Shown one piece after another: positions 8,847 to 18,010 of a stretch of DNA of 64,000 nucleotides. Position 1 is the first letter of the stretch, and each line of letters begins with the position of its first letter. The DNA comes from Corynebacterium genitalium ATCC 33030 (GTDB lineage: Bacteria; Actinomycetota; Actinomycetes; Mycobacteriales; Mycobacteriaceae): positions 868,001 to 932,000 of the forward strand of contig NZ_CM000961.1 in the NCBI RefSeq assembly GCF_000143825.1, given 5' to 3'. Under the pieces are notes generated by a model. It searched no databases and was not told where the DNA came from. It saw only the letters and a list, made by a program, of their open reading frames with translations. Made by a program: the position numbers and the translations under genes.

Positions 8847-10238
8847 CTAGATCTCGTACTCCGGGTGCGAGGCGGCGACCATGTCGTTCCACTCGACGAC
8901 CTTCTTGCGCTCGCGGCCTTCGGCTTCGCCGAGGGCGCGCTCGTGGGCGTCGAGGTTGTGCCAGCCTTCCCAGGTGGTCGCGCTGACGTTCTTGGAGGCC
9001 AGCAGGTCCAGGATGTCCTGGGGGTCGCGCTTGTCGGTCAACTTCAGGGAGCCGTTGCGGAAGTCGTCGATAAGCATCGTGGTGGTGTCCTTGGCGTCGG
9101 ACTTGGTGTTGCCGATCAGCCCGACGGGGCCGCGCTTGATCCAGCCGGTGGCGTACAGGCCCGGGACGATGTCGCCGCCGGGCTCGGTAAGCACGTGGCC
9201 TTCGTCGTTGGGGATGACGGCCTTGTAGTCGTCGAAGGGAACACCGTTGACAGCGTCGGAACGATAGCCGACCGCGCGGTAGACCGCCTGGACATCCCAG
9301 GTGGTGGTCTCGCCGGTGGTGGTCACGCCACCGTTGCCGTCAAGCTCCGTACGCTCGGTGATAAAACCGGTGACCTTTCCGTCCTCACCGGTGATCTCCA
9401 CCGGGGACTCGAAGAAGTGGATGAACAGCTTGTGCGGGGCACCCTTCGGGTCGCGCATCGCGTAACCCTCAAGGGTCTGGCAGATCAGGTCAACGGACTT
9501 GGAGTCGCGGCGGGCCTGCTCGGACGCTTCGTCGTAGTCGATGTCCTCCGGGTCCACAATCACCTCAATGGTGGGGGAGTGGTCCAGCTCCTTGAGCTCC
9601 AGCGGGCTGAACTTCGCCTGCGCCGGGCCGCGGCGGCCGAAGATGTGAATCTCCTTCGCGGCGGAGCGGCCCAGGTTCTCATAAACATTGTCCGGGATCT
9701 CGGTGACGTGCAGCTCATCTGCAGTCTTGGCCAGCACGCGCGCAATATCCAGGGCCACGTTGCCTACGCCGACAATCGCGATCTTCTCAGCCGTCAGGTC
9801 CCAGTCGCGGGTGAAGTCCGGGTTACCGTCGTAGAAGCCGACGAACTCGGCGGCGCCGTGGTGGCCGTCAAGCTCCGCGCCCGGGATGTTCAGGTCGCGG
9901 TCGGCGACAGCGCCGGTAGCGAAGATGACGGCGTCGTAGTACTCCTGCAGCTCCTCAACAGTGATGTCGGTGCCCACGTCGACGTTGCCCAGCAGGCGGA
10001 TCTCCGGCTTGTCCATCACGTTGTGCAGGGACTTGACAATGCCCTTGATACGCGGGTGGTCCGGCGCCACACCGTAGCGGATCAGGCCAAAGGGCGCGGG
10101 CATGCGCTCGAAGATGTCTACCTTCACGTCTACGCCGGACTGGGCGAGGTCAGACTTGATCAGCAGGTCGGAGGCGTAGATGCCGGCCGGGCCGGAGCCG
10201 ACGACGGCGACGCGGAGGGAATCCTGGGGAGTGCTCAT
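8847..10238 (-). CDS. fprA: Ferredoxin/adrenodoxin-type NADP+ reductase FprA
   Basis: 463 residues, full length for the adrenodoxin-reductase-like FprA of actinobacteria. The N-terminal FAD motif is VAVVGSGPAGIYASDLL, and the NADP-binding motif VGVGNVALDIARVL lies near residue 165. The conserved ATGWIKRGPVGLIGNTK segment is near the C-terminus. It moves electrons between NADPH and ferredoxins, for example for P450s or iron-sulfur metabolism. Divergent from pta, which matches the order in C. glutamicum. Its last ~380 bases are duplicated at 7629-8008. Confidence 0.95.
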   Translation of the reverse strand: MSTPQDSLRVAVVGSGPAGIYASDLLIKSDLAQSGVDVKVDIFERMPAPFGLIRYGVAPDHPRIKGIVKSLHNVMDKPEIRLLGNVDVGTDITVEELQEYYDAVIFATGAVADRDLNIPGAELDGHHGAAEFVGFYDGNPDFTRDWDLTAEKIAIVGVGNVALDIARVLAKTADELHVTEIPDNVYENLGRSAAKEIHIFGRRGPAQAKFSPLELKELDHSPTIEVIVDPEDIDYDEASEQARRDSKSVDLICQTLEGYAMRDPKGAPHKLFIHFFESPVEITGEDGKVTGFITERTELDGNGGVTTTGETTTWDVQAVYRAVGYRSDAVNGVPFDDYKAVIPNDEGHVLTEPGGDIVPGLYATGWIKRGPVGLIGNTKSDAKDTTTMLIDDFRNGSLKLTDKRDPQDILDLLASKNVSATTWEGWHNLDAHERALGEAEGRERKKVVEWNDMVAASHPEYEI

Positions 10239-10576
10239 AGAAACTGCTGTGTCCTTCTCGGGGGTGATAGTGATGGATAGTTATTAGTACCTGCCATTGT
10301 AGCGGTTTGGCTAATAATACCTAGACCGCTCGTTCTATTACATTCGTACTGAGTGGTGCGGGGGATGGGACGTCGAAAAGCAACGAGCGGGGGCTCGCGG
10401 CGTGCGCACGTGAATTGCTGCTGCGCGATAAGTGTGAATCACGTTTCACCTGCGGACTTTTTCAGGCACGCGCCCATGGCCGTGGCTACACTGGTGACCA
10501 ATGTCGCGCGCGGCGACGACTGCGCGACGGCTCACAACGCACGTCAAATGTGCACAACCCACGCGAAAGGATCCCC
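10239..10576. promoter_or_regulatory. Divergent fprA / pta control region
   Basis: 338 bases hold both promoters. On the minus strand TACAAT (10301-10296) is a plausible -10 for fprA. Upstream of pta an imperfect dyad TGTGA...TTTCAC (10433-10449) resembles a cyclic-AMP-receptor (GlxR) half-site pair, but its spacing is one base off consensus, so it is only suggestive. A ribosome site GAAAGGA precedes the pta ATG at 10577. Confidence 0.4.
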
Positions 10577-11938
10577 ATGGCTAACAGGTCCGTTTTGATC
10601 ACCACGGTAGGCCGCACCCTCGACGGCATCGACGTAGATGCGCTGGCTCAGGAATCCAACCTGACCGCCGTGCGTCTCAGCGAGCACGAGGCTGATGTTT
10701 CCGCCGTCGTGTCCGCAGACCTGCTGTCCGCAGGCGACTCCCTGATCGTCGGTACCGGCGACTACAACTACGACGCTGACGCCGCATCCGCGCTGGGCGT
10801 TCCCGTGCTCGTCGTCGCTGCCGCCGAGGAAGTCGCAGAACTGGCGAAGAAACGCATCGATGAGCTCGGTGCCACCGTCGCCGCCGTGGTGGCCGATGTT
10901 GACGCTGCTGCCATCAACACCGCACTGACCACCGAGACCGAGCAGGTCATGTCCGCAGCCGTGTTTGAGAACTGGCTGCTCAATCGTGCCAAAGAGAAGC
11001 GCTCCCACATCGTCCTGCCGGAGGGCGAGGATGACCGCATTCTCGAGGCCGCTGACCAACTCCTCGCGCAGGACGTTGCCGACATCACCATCCTGGGTGA
11101 CAGCGACGATATCGCCCGCCGCGCTGACAGCAAGGGCCTGAACCTATCCAAGGCGAACATCATTGACCACCTCAACTCCGAGCTGCTGGAAGAGTTCGCC
11201 GCAGACTTCGCCGAGCTGCGCAAGAAGAAGGGCATCTCCATCGAGGAGGCCCGCGAGACCATGAAGGACATCTCCTACTTCGCCACCATGATGGTCCACA
11301 AGGGGCTGGCAGACGGCATGGTATCCGGTGCCGCGCACACCACCGCGCACACTATTAAGCCGTCCTTCCAGATCATCAAGACCGCTCCAGGCGCGACCGT
11401 GGTGTCCTCGATCTTCCTCATGGTCATGCGCGGCCGCCTCTGGGCCTTCGGCGACTGCGCCGTGAACCCGAACCCGACCGCGGAGCAGATCGGCGAGATC
11501 GCTGCCGTCTCCGCGCAGACCGCCGCCCAGTTCGGCATCGACCCGAAGGTCGCCGTGCTGTCCTACTCCACCGGCACCTCCGGCTCCGGCCCGGACGTTG
11601 ACCGCGCTGTTGAGGCCACCGCGAAGGCGAAGGAGCTCGCTCCGGACGTGGCCATCGACGGCCCGCTGCAGTTCGACGCCGCATGCGACCCGGGCGTGGG
11701 CAAGAAGAAGGCGCCGGATTCCCCGGTCGCCGGTGAAGCCAACGTGTTCATCTTCCCGGACCTCGAGGCAGGCAACGCCGGCTACAAGATAGCTCAGCGC
11801 ACCGCCGGCGCGCTCGCTGTCGGCCCGATTCTGCAGGGCCTGAACAAGCCGGTCAACGACCTGTCCCGTGGCGCGACCGTCCCGGACATTGTCAACACCG
11901 TCGCAATCACCGCTATCCAGGCACAAGGAGCACACTAA
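10577..11938 (+). CDS. pta: Phosphate acetyltransferase
   Basis: 453 residues. I start at ATG 10577 (MANRSVLITT), which has a good ribosome site, not the longer frame from 10415. The N-terminal part is a reduced DRTGG-type regulatory region; the catalytic PTA_PTB domain starts near residue 140 (IVLPEGEDDRILEAAD) and contains SYSTGTSGSGPDVD and the C-terminal GATVPDIVNTVAITAIQ. It converts acetyl-CoA and phosphate to acetyl phosphate and works with AckA, whose gene follows after 3 bases, in acetate production and uptake. Confidence 0.97.
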   Translation: MANRSVLITTVGRTLDGIDVDALAQESNLTAVRLSEHEADVSAVVSADLLSAGDSLIVGTGDYNYDADAASALGVPVLVVAAAEEVAELAKKRIDELGATVAAVVADVDAAAINTALTTETEQVMSAAVFENWLLNRAKEKRSHIVLPEGEDDRILEAADQLLAQDVADITILGDSDDIARRADSKGLNLSKANIIDHLNSELLEEFAADFAELRKKKGISIEEARETMKDISYFATMMVHKGLADGMVSGAAHTTAHTIKPSFQIIKTAPGATVVSSIFLMVMRGRLWAFGDCAVNPNPTAEQIGEIAAVSAQTAAQFGIDPKVAVLSYSTGTSGSGPDVDRAVEATAKAKELAPDVAIDGPLQFDAACDPGVGKKKAPDSPVAGEANVFIFPDLEAGNAGYKIAQRTAGALAVGPILQGLNKPVNDLSRGATVPDIVNTVAITAIQAQGAH

Positions 11939-11941
11939 CTC

Positions 11942-13141
11942 ATGGCATACGTACTCGTTCTCAACTCCGGGTCCTCCTCGATCAAATTCCAGATCGTCGA
12001 CCCGACCGCCTCCGCCGCAGACACCCCGTTCGTCTCCGGCTTGGTTGAGCAGATCGGTGAACCCAGCGGCCACATCAAGATCAAGATCGAGGGTCGTGCG
12101 GTAGAGTCCTCCATGCCGATCCGTGACCACCGCGGCGGCTTGCAGCTGGCCATCGCCATGCTGGATGCCAACGGCGCTGGCCCGACCCAGGTGGAGATCA
12201 TCGCCGTGGGTCACCGCATCGTGCACGGTGGTCAGACCTTCAGCGAGCCAGTGCTTATCGACGACACTGTGGTCGAGCAGATCCGCGACCTCATTCCACT
12301 GGCCCCGCTGCACAACCCCGCCAACATTGACGGCATCGAGGTGGCACGCGCACTGCTGCCGAACATTCCGCACATCGGTGTGTTCGACACCGGCTTCTTC
12401 AACCACCTGCCGGCCAACGCCGCCACCTACGCCATTGACGCGGAGGTGGCCAAGGAGCAGAAGATCCGCCGCTACGGCTTCCACGGCACCTCCCACGAGT
12501 TCATCGCGTCCCAGGTCCCGGACCTGATTGGCAAGCCCCTCGAGGAGACTAACCAGATCGTGCTGCACCTGGGCAACGGTGCGTCCGTCTCCGCTGTGCG
12601 TGGCGGCCAGCCGATCGACACCACCATGGGCCTCACCCCGCTCGAAGGCCTGGTCATGGGTACCCGCTCCGGCGACATCGACCCGGGTGTCATCTTCCAC
12701 CTCTACCGCCAGGCCGGCATGAGCATTGACGAGATCGATAACCTGCTCAACCGCGGCTCCGGCGTGAAGGGCATCGCCGGTGTCAACGACTTCCGCGAGC
12801 TGCACACCATGATCGAGGAAGGCTCCGCCGAGGCGAAACTGGCTTACGACGTCTACATTCACCGTCTGCGCCGCTACATCGGTGCCTACATGATCGCCCT
12901 GGGCCGTGTTGACGCCATCACCTTCACCGCCGGTGTCGGCGAGAACGACTCTCAGGCTCGTGCCGACGCGCTGGCAAATCTCGAGGGCTTCGGCGTGAAG
13001 CTAGATGAGGCGAAGAATGCTGAGCGCGGCGACGCCCGTATCATCTCCACCGACGACTCCGCTACCAAGGTCCTCGTGGTTCCGACCAACGAGGAGCTGG
13101 CCATCGCCCAGAAGTCCGCGCAGATCGCGCAAGGGGCTTAA
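11942..13141 (+). CDS. ackA: Acetate kinase
   Basis: 399 residues, typical length. Signature motifs are [12 protein letters not shown] at the N-terminus, [12 protein letters not shown] and [11 protein letters not shown] in the middle, and [10 protein letters not shown] near residue 320. It interconverts acetate plus ATP and acetyl phosphate. It is transcribed with pta and followed by a strong terminator. Confidence 0.97.
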   Translation: MAYVLVLNSGSSSIKFQIVDPTASAADTPFVSGLVEQIGEPSGHIKIKIEGRAVESSMPIRDHRGGLQLAIAMLDANGAGPTQVEIIAVGHRIVHGGQTFSEPVLIDDTVVEQIRDLIPLAPLHNPANIDGIEVARALLPNIPHIGVFDTGFFNHLPANAATYAIDAEVAKEQKIRRYGFHGTSHEFIASQVPDLIGKPLEETNQIVLHLGNGASVSAVRGGQPIDTTMGLTPLEGLVMGTRSGDIDPGVIFHLYRQAGMSIDEIDNLLNRGSGVKGIAGVNDFRELHTMIEEGSAEAKLAYDVYIHRLRRYIGAYMIALGRVDAITFTAGVGENDSQARADALANLEGFGVKLDEAKNAERGDARIISTDDSATKVLVVPTNEELAIAQKSAQIAQGA

Positions 13142-13170
13142 ACGACTGGGGGACCGCGCCCCCGGGCAAG

Positions 13171-13223
13171 ACAAAACCCACGGCGGGCAGTTCATGCGAA
13201 CGGTTCCCAGCCGTGGGTTTTGT
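13171..13223. terminator. Bidirectional terminator after ackA
   Basis: Arms ACAAAACCCACGGC (13171-13184) and GCCGTGGGTTTTGT (13210-13223) give a stem with A- and T-tracts on either side, able to end pta-ackA and possibly the minus-strand gene at 13412. Confidence 0.85.
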
Positions 13224-13411
13224 GGTGTTCTTCAGGTGTGCGGATCAGTCCCCGCGTCAGCTGCACTGACGGCGAAGAGGAGGTCGCCCTCCACAGGCAT
13301 GGGCTGGATGGCGCGCAGTTGCGCGAAGTCCATGGATGGGGGCTGAGACGCGATCACGGACCACAAAGGCTGGCCTGCGGACGAGTCTCCTCCGCTATCA
13401 GTGCGAGCTCT

Positions 13412-13789
13412 TCAGGAGAGGCCGTGCTTGTTCAAGCCGGACTTGACCACGTTGCGCATCAGCGCGAGGTTGGTCTGGTCCGAGAACGCAGCCACGTACA
13501 CGAAGAGGTTGTTGTCCAGCATCTTGATCAGGTGGAACTGGTCGTTCAGGGTAAGCAGCATGTCCTGCAGGTTAGTGCGAGAGATGCTCAAAGCGTCCAT
13601 TGCCTTGAACTTGGACTTGACCATCTCAGAGTTGTAGGCCGCTGCGACGTCAAGGTCGAAGTTCGGGTAACGGGAGTTGGTGGCCAGGGACATGCCGGTG
13701 TCCAGGTCGACGATCGATGCGCCGATGAAGCCGCCGAGGTCGCTGGCGATCTCATTGAGGTAGTTGTTCAGAGTTTCTTGGTGGGACAT
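13412..13789 (-). CDS. Roadblock/LC7-like protein
   Basis: 125 residues from ATG 13789 (MSHQETLNNYLNE), which has an AGGAAG ribosome site; the frame extending to 13825 lacks one. The pattern (N-terminal helix, GGFIGASIVDLDTGMSLA, long helix, then LTLNDQFHLIKML and LFVYVAAFSDQTNLALMRN) fits the Roadblock/LC7 fold, whose members bind MglA-type GTPases. It is divergent from a small GTPase and a second Roadblock gene, so the three probably form one signalling module. Target process unknown. Confidence 0.7.
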   Translation of the reverse strand: MSHQETLNNYLNEIASDLGGFIGASIVDLDTGMSLATNSRYPNFDLDVAAAYNSEMVKSKFKAMDALSISRTNLQDMLLTLNDQFHLIKMLDNNLFVYVAAFSDQTNLALMRNVVKSGLNKHGLS

Positions 13790-14045
13790 GTTCTTCCTAT
13801 CTGTTTGTACTTGCGGGAAATCCAATCGAGAAAGTTAGCACTCAACTTGGAGGAAACCCAATACTGAAAGTAACTCCTGGTTTTCCACATCAAGCAGAAA
13901 AGTCACTTTACTTCTCTGTAGGTTACATTATTATCGGCAATCTAGGGAGTGTCGCACAGCGATTTGGAAGAAATAGGGTAAAGCGGCTACCCCTATGATG
14001 ACGCGACAACAAATGTTAGGTTGAGAAAGCAAGGAGATAAATGCC

Positions 14046-14696
14046 GTGGAAGAGTACGCAGGCGTTCACCGGCGTCAAACTGGTGACGTGAACCGACCGC
14101 GCCGCGCTACCAAAGTAGAGCAGCCGTGGGAGAAGGAAGCCCTGGTCGGATCTTATGTCGACCGTGAGGTCGTTTTCTTAGGGCCCGTGGGAGTAGGAAA
14201 GACGACCGCGATCTCTACTCTGTCGACGCTTGCGCCCGTTCAAACGGAGGTGTACGCAGCAGCATCGGATGACTTCTACGTGCACACTAAAACGACGACC
14301 ACCGTGGGCATCGATTTCGGAATGTGGCACCGTCCCGACGGCCGCACCATCGGCCTCTACGGAACCCCTGGGCAGGAACGCTTCCAGGCCGCCCGCGGGC
14401 CGGCGATGAACCCGGAGGCCGGGTTGGTTCTCTGGCTGTTCGGCTACGAGCACCTGCTTGAAGACCAGGTTAGTGAGTGGATCATGGCTATCCACGACAT
14501 GAAGGCGACGAACCGCGTCGTCGTCGCGGTGAACTTCAAAGAGCCGGGCCAGCCTGATCCGGTGACCGAGTTGCGCCACCTCATCCCGGCATTCGGTTTC
14601 CCCGATGTGCCGATCATGTCCGCTGATCCCCGCAAGGCGGGCGACGTAGCGGCTGTTGTGGACGCAGCCTTGAACCGAGTGGGAGCCACAGCATGA
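14046..14696 (+). CDS. Small Ras-like GTPase of the MglA/conservon type
   Basis: 216 residues from GTG 14046, with AAGGAG 10 bases upstream. G1 is GPVGVGKTT, G2 lies in TTTTVGIDFG, G3 is YGTPGQERF (lacking the usual Asp, as in conservon GTPases), and G4 reads VAVNFKEP, a departure from NKxD. About 45 N-terminal residues precede the GTPase fold. The stop overlaps the next start (ATGA), so it is co-translated with a Roadblock protein, its likely regulator. In other actinobacteria such pairs act with membrane sensors; none is encoded here. The neighbouring pknG operon may or may not be functionally linked. Confidence 0.8.
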   Translation: MEEYAGVHRRQTGDVNRPRRATKVEQPWEKEALVGSYVDREVVFLGPVGVGKTTAISTLSTLAPVQTEVYAAASDDFYVHTKTTTTVGIDFGMWHRPDGRTIGLYGTPGQERFQAARGPAMNPEAGLVLWLFGYEHLLEDQVSEWIMAIHDMKATNRVVVAVNFKEPGQPDPVTELRHLIPAFGFPDVPIMSADPRKAGDVAAVVDAALNRVGATA

Positions 14697-15370
14697 CGTT
14701 CACCCAGCACTACGCACCTTATCCCTTGACCTCCGATGCGAATTCCATGAGCGAACCGAACCCTTACTTGAATAACCGCCGCTTTCCCGGCGACAATAAC
14801 GTTGTGAACCCCGACGCGAATTTCTACCGAAACGTGGACGCTAATGCCCGAATAGCGGACGCGGACATAGTAGATGCCGAAATCGCAGACGACGATACGG
14901 CTGGCGTCGACGAGTGGTCCACCCAGATTGGACGCCACCGTCGCGTGCGCGGCACAGATTTTTCCACCAGCGACTTGGCAAAGGCGTGCTTGCCGATCAT
15001 GTCGAATCTGCGCAACGAGGTGCCCGGTGTGCACTCGGTGGTCCTCGGCACCGGTGACGGCCTGCATGTGTGCTCCATCGGCTTGAAAGACGGCATCGAC
15101 GCATCGCGTATCACGGCGCTCAACTCGTCGATGTTCGGTGTGGCCGCCGCCCACGCAAAGGTCATTGACCCGGTCTTGGGTGATGAGCACAGCACCAGCG
15201 TCATCGTTGAGCTCCCCGGTGACAACCTCATGGCACTGGTGAGGATCGAGCACGAGCCGATCGGCCACCTGGTCATGGGCATTTTCGCCACCGACACCCA
15301 GCTGGGCATGCTGACCCACCACGCGCGCAGCTTCGGTAAGCGGCTCGGTGAGTGGCTGAGGGAGATTTAA
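14693..15370 (+). CDS. Roadblock/LC7 domain protein with disordered N-terminus
   Basis: 225 residues, start ATG 14693 overlapping the GTPase stop. The first ~95 residues are Asn/Asp/Ala-rich and probably disordered (NPDANFYRNVDANARIADAD). The C-terminal Roadblock domain includes VPGVHSVVLGTGDGLHVCS and STSVIVELPGDNLMALVRIEHEPIG and ends in a long helix. It likely binds the upstream GTPase. It converges with pknG, with 6 bases between stops. Confidence 0.8.
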   Translation: MTFTQHYAPYPLTSDANSMSEPNPYLNNRRFPGDNNVVNPDANFYRNVDANARIADADIVDAEIADDDTAGVDEWSTQIGRHRRVRGTDFSTSDLAKACLPIMSNLRNEVPGVHSVVLGTGDGLHVCSIGLKDGIDASRITALNSSMFGVAAAHAKVIDPVLGDEHSTSVIVELPGDNLMALVRIEHEPIGHLVMGIFATDTQLGMLTHHARSFGKRLGEWLREI

Positions 15371-15376
15371 CCCCGG

Positions 15377-18010
15377 CTAAAACCAGGTTGCCGGCCGCAC
15401 CTGGTTCGCCGTGTCCACCAGTGCATACCGGTGGCGGGCAAACGGTGCGCGCCGGGCTTGCTCTCGCAGGGTAATGGCAAGGCCGCGGCGGAGGCCGTGG
15501 ATGGTGAAGTCATACTCGAACAATTGGTTGCGCGATGCCGCCTCGAGGACGTCCTGCTCAATCAGGTAAGTCAGGCCGGCGCGCAGTACAGCGATCTTGA
15601 TCTGCAACAGCCGCGGTTCGTTGGTCGGGATCTCCTCCAAGCGCCGGGCCGCGCGGCGAATGCGCGACTCGGTCAGGTCCCCGCTGACCAGATATAAAAT
15701 CGTGGTCAGTTTGGCCATCCGGTGGTGGCGCGAGGACATCGGCACCTTATCCAGGGCAGCCACGGCCATTTCCACTTCGCCTTCGAAGATGAGCTGGCGC
15801 GCGAGCCCGAACGCGGACGACACAGTGGTCTGGTTCGCCGCCCACACCAGGGCGTACAGGCGCATTGCATTGAGTCGCAGCGTCTCCGGTTTTTGCGAGA
15901 TGTGCGACCAGTTCGGCGTGATGTCGCCATCCTTCTCCAGCCGGACAAAGTAGGAGTCCGGCAACTCGCCTAAGTCGGATCGGATGGAGGCGAGGTGGCG
16001 GGACAAGGTGGCGTCGATAAGCTGCTGCTGTTGCAGGCCAGCTTCCTGCAATAACAGCTCATCGACGGCTGCGAGCGCGAGTTTGGGCGCGGCCTCGCCC
16101 GGCACGATGTCGAGGACTTGCGCGAAATCGCGCTGCGCTGCCACGAAGTCGCCGTGGACGAGTTCAGTGACGCCGCTGTACCAGTGGAAACGCCAGTCTT
16201 CGCGGAGCCGCTCGTTGAGTTGGGAGAGCCAGTGGCGCGCTTGCGTGGTCAGGCCCAAGTCGAGCATCGCGCGGACGACACCGAAGGGAATCTCGGCGGA
16301 GTGCTCGTACTCCGGGGTCTGCATTGCTTGGCGCAGCGTCTCCAGGGTTTCCTGCGGCTCGGCGTAGGAGGAACCGGTGAGCATGCCCGCACCGACATCG
16401 CTGCGGTCAATCAGGGGCGTGGGCAGCGCGGATACGACTTCGGACGGGGTGATTTCGGCGGTGCGGTCGATGCCGTCGATAAGCTGATCGGTCCGGAAGA
16501 CCAGGTGCTTGGTGCCGAATGTCGTACGTTGCGGCGAGAACAGCGAATGCTGCTGCGGGAAGTAGAGACCGTCGCGCACGGCGAGCACCTCGCGCAACAC
16601 CCCGAGGAGCTGGACTTGAAGCTCACCCACGCTGGAGAAACGTTGCGCCGGGTCGGGGTCGCAGCAGCGCACGAGCAGTCGGTAGAGCGAAATGTGGCGG
16701 CGCAGCGTCGGCGATTGCGTGGGCGTGGGCAGCTCCATCGTGAGCACGCCGTTTTCCTTCGGCAGGTCCAAAATGAGTGCGGCGAGCGTGCGGCCAATGG
16801 TGTAAATATCGCTGGTGATGCTCGGGCCCTGGCTCGCGACCTCCGGCGCCTGGTAGCCCTTCGTTCCGTAGATGTAGCCGTACGCGCCGATGCCGCTGAC
16901 CGCGCCCAGATCGATCAGTTTCACCTGGTCCTCGGCCACAATGATGTTGTCCGGCTTCAGGTCGTTGTACACCACCCCGCGCGCGTGCAGGTACCCCAGC
17001 GCGGGGAGCACCTCCAGGATGTACGCGATTGCCAGGTCGATGGGGAGGAGGTGATTGCGCTGCTCATTGCGCCTTTCGCGTAACGACGGCCCACCCACAA
17101 ACTCCATCACAATGAACCCGCCGGAAACACGCGGATCGTCGATGAAGTTGAAAATCTTCACAATCCCCGGGTGCGTGATGTCCGCCAGGAACTCGCGCTC
17201 CGCCGCAGCCGCAGCCGTCTCGTCGACGCTCTTTTCCGCCTGCATGCCCTTGAGCACCACCACGCGGCCGGCGACGTGGTGGTCCTGCGCCAAGTAAATC
17301 CAGCCCATGCCGCCGTGGGCGATCACACCCTGGATCTCGTACTGGCCGGCCACGACATCGCCGGGGTGCAGCTGCGGTTCCGGGATGCCCTTGTTCACCA
17401 CGGCGTTCGTCGGATCCTTGATCGCATCCTTCGGGTCCGTCGGCGGGATCCACGGCAGCTCCACCATGCCGTCGGCCACTGTGCGGCCCTTGCGCTTTGT
17501 CGCGCGGCGCTCCATGAACGTCTCCAGCGCTTGCCTGCGCGACCTTTCCGAGGTGCTCTTCTGCAGCTCCTGCAGCTGCGCATCCGTGAGACCGGCCGGG
17601 CCGGTGCTGGATGAACCGGTGAAACTCGGACCGGAGGCGGCAGCCGTAGCTGCTGCGGTGGCCGGGTCCGTGCCGGGGCCGGTGGTCGGGCCGGTCGCCC
17701 CGCTGTCGCCGCTGCGCAGCTTGTCCAAGTCCTTGAGAATGCCCTCGAACTCGCCGGTGCCGGAGTAGGGGTCGAAGTCATCTCCCCACTCGTCATCATC
17801 AGCATCATCGTCGTCGGCGAAGGGGTCGAAGGCGACGGCGCTGGTGCTTTCGGCGTCATCCGGATCGCGGTCTTCTGTGCCCGGGCCGTCAGCGGACGGG
17901 TCGAATTTCACCGCGTGGGTTTTGGCGGGGGAAAGCGGCTCGGGGTGCTCGGAGCGCTCGGTCGGCTCGGGGTGCTCGGCGCGCTCGGTCGGCTCGGGTG
18001 CGTCAGTCAT
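15377..18010 (-). CDS. pknG: Serine/threonine protein kinase PknG
   Basis: 877 residues from ATG 18010; the longer frame to 18145 overlaps glnH. The N-terminus has PEPTERxEH repeats and an acidic stretch, and no CxxC pair, so the rubredoxin domain of mycobacterial PknG is absent. The kinase domain spans about 222-480: glycine loop IAHGGMGWIYL, Lys in VVLKGMQ, YNDLKPDNI in place of HRD, and DLGA in place of DFG. A TPR-like helical C-terminal half follows. In corynebacteria PknG phosphorylates the FHA protein OdhI to relieve inhibition of 2-oxoglutarate dehydrogenase. It is the last gene of a glnX-glnH-pknG operon, overlapping glnH by 8 bases. Confidence 0.96.
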   Translation of the reverse strand: MTDAPEPTERAEHPEPTERSEHPEPLSPAKTHAVKFDPSADGPGTEDRDPDDAESTSAVAFDPFADDDDADDDEWGDDFDPYSGTGEFEGILKDLDKLRSGDSGATGPTTGPGTDPATAAATAAASGPSFTGSSSTGPAGLTDAQLQELQKSTSERSRRQALETFMERRATKRKGRTVADGMVELPWIPPTDPKDAIKDPTNAVVNKGIPEPQLHPGDVVAGQYEIQGVIAHGGMGWIYLAQDHHVAGRVVVLKGMQAEKSVDETAAAAAEREFLADITHPGIVKIFNFIDDPRVSGGFIVMEFVGGPSLRERRNEQRNHLLPIDLAIAYILEVLPALGYLHARGVVYNDLKPDNIIVAEDQVKLIDLGAVSGIGAYGYIYGTKGYQAPEVASQGPSITSDIYTIGRTLAALILDLPKENGVLTMELPTPTQSPTLRRHISLYRLLVRCCDPDPAQRFSSVGELQVQLLGVLREVLAVRDGLYFPQQHSLFSPQRTTFGTKHLVFRTDQLIDGIDRTAEITPSEVVSALPTPLIDRSDVGAGMLTGSSYAEPQETLETLRQAMQTPEYEHSAEIPFGVVRAMLDLGLTTQARHWLSQLNERLREDWRFHWYSGVTELVHGDFVAAQRDFAQVLDIVPGEAAPKLALAAVDELLLQEAGLQQQQLIDATLSRHLASIRSDLGELPDSYFVRLEKDGDITPNWSHISQKPETLRLNAMRLYALVWAANQTTVSSAFGLARQLIFEGEVEMAVAALDKVPMSSRHHRMAKLTTILYLVSGDLTESRIRRAARRLEEIPTNEPRLLQIKIAVLRAGLTYLIEQDVLEAASRNQLFEYDFTIHGLRRGLAITLREQARRAPFARHRYALVDTANQVRPATWF

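Noticed and set aside
8598..10280. 560-codon plus-strand open frame
   Set aside because: Antisense to fprA; Val/Gly/Asp-rich composition is a known shadow of high-GC coding DNA.
10433..10449. Possible GlxR site before pta
   Set aside because: Spacing between half-sites is one base off the TGTGA-N6-TCACA consensus; kept only as a weak remark.
11144..12862. 572-codon minus-strand open frame
   Set aside because: Antisense to pta-ackA, no domain, no ribosome site.
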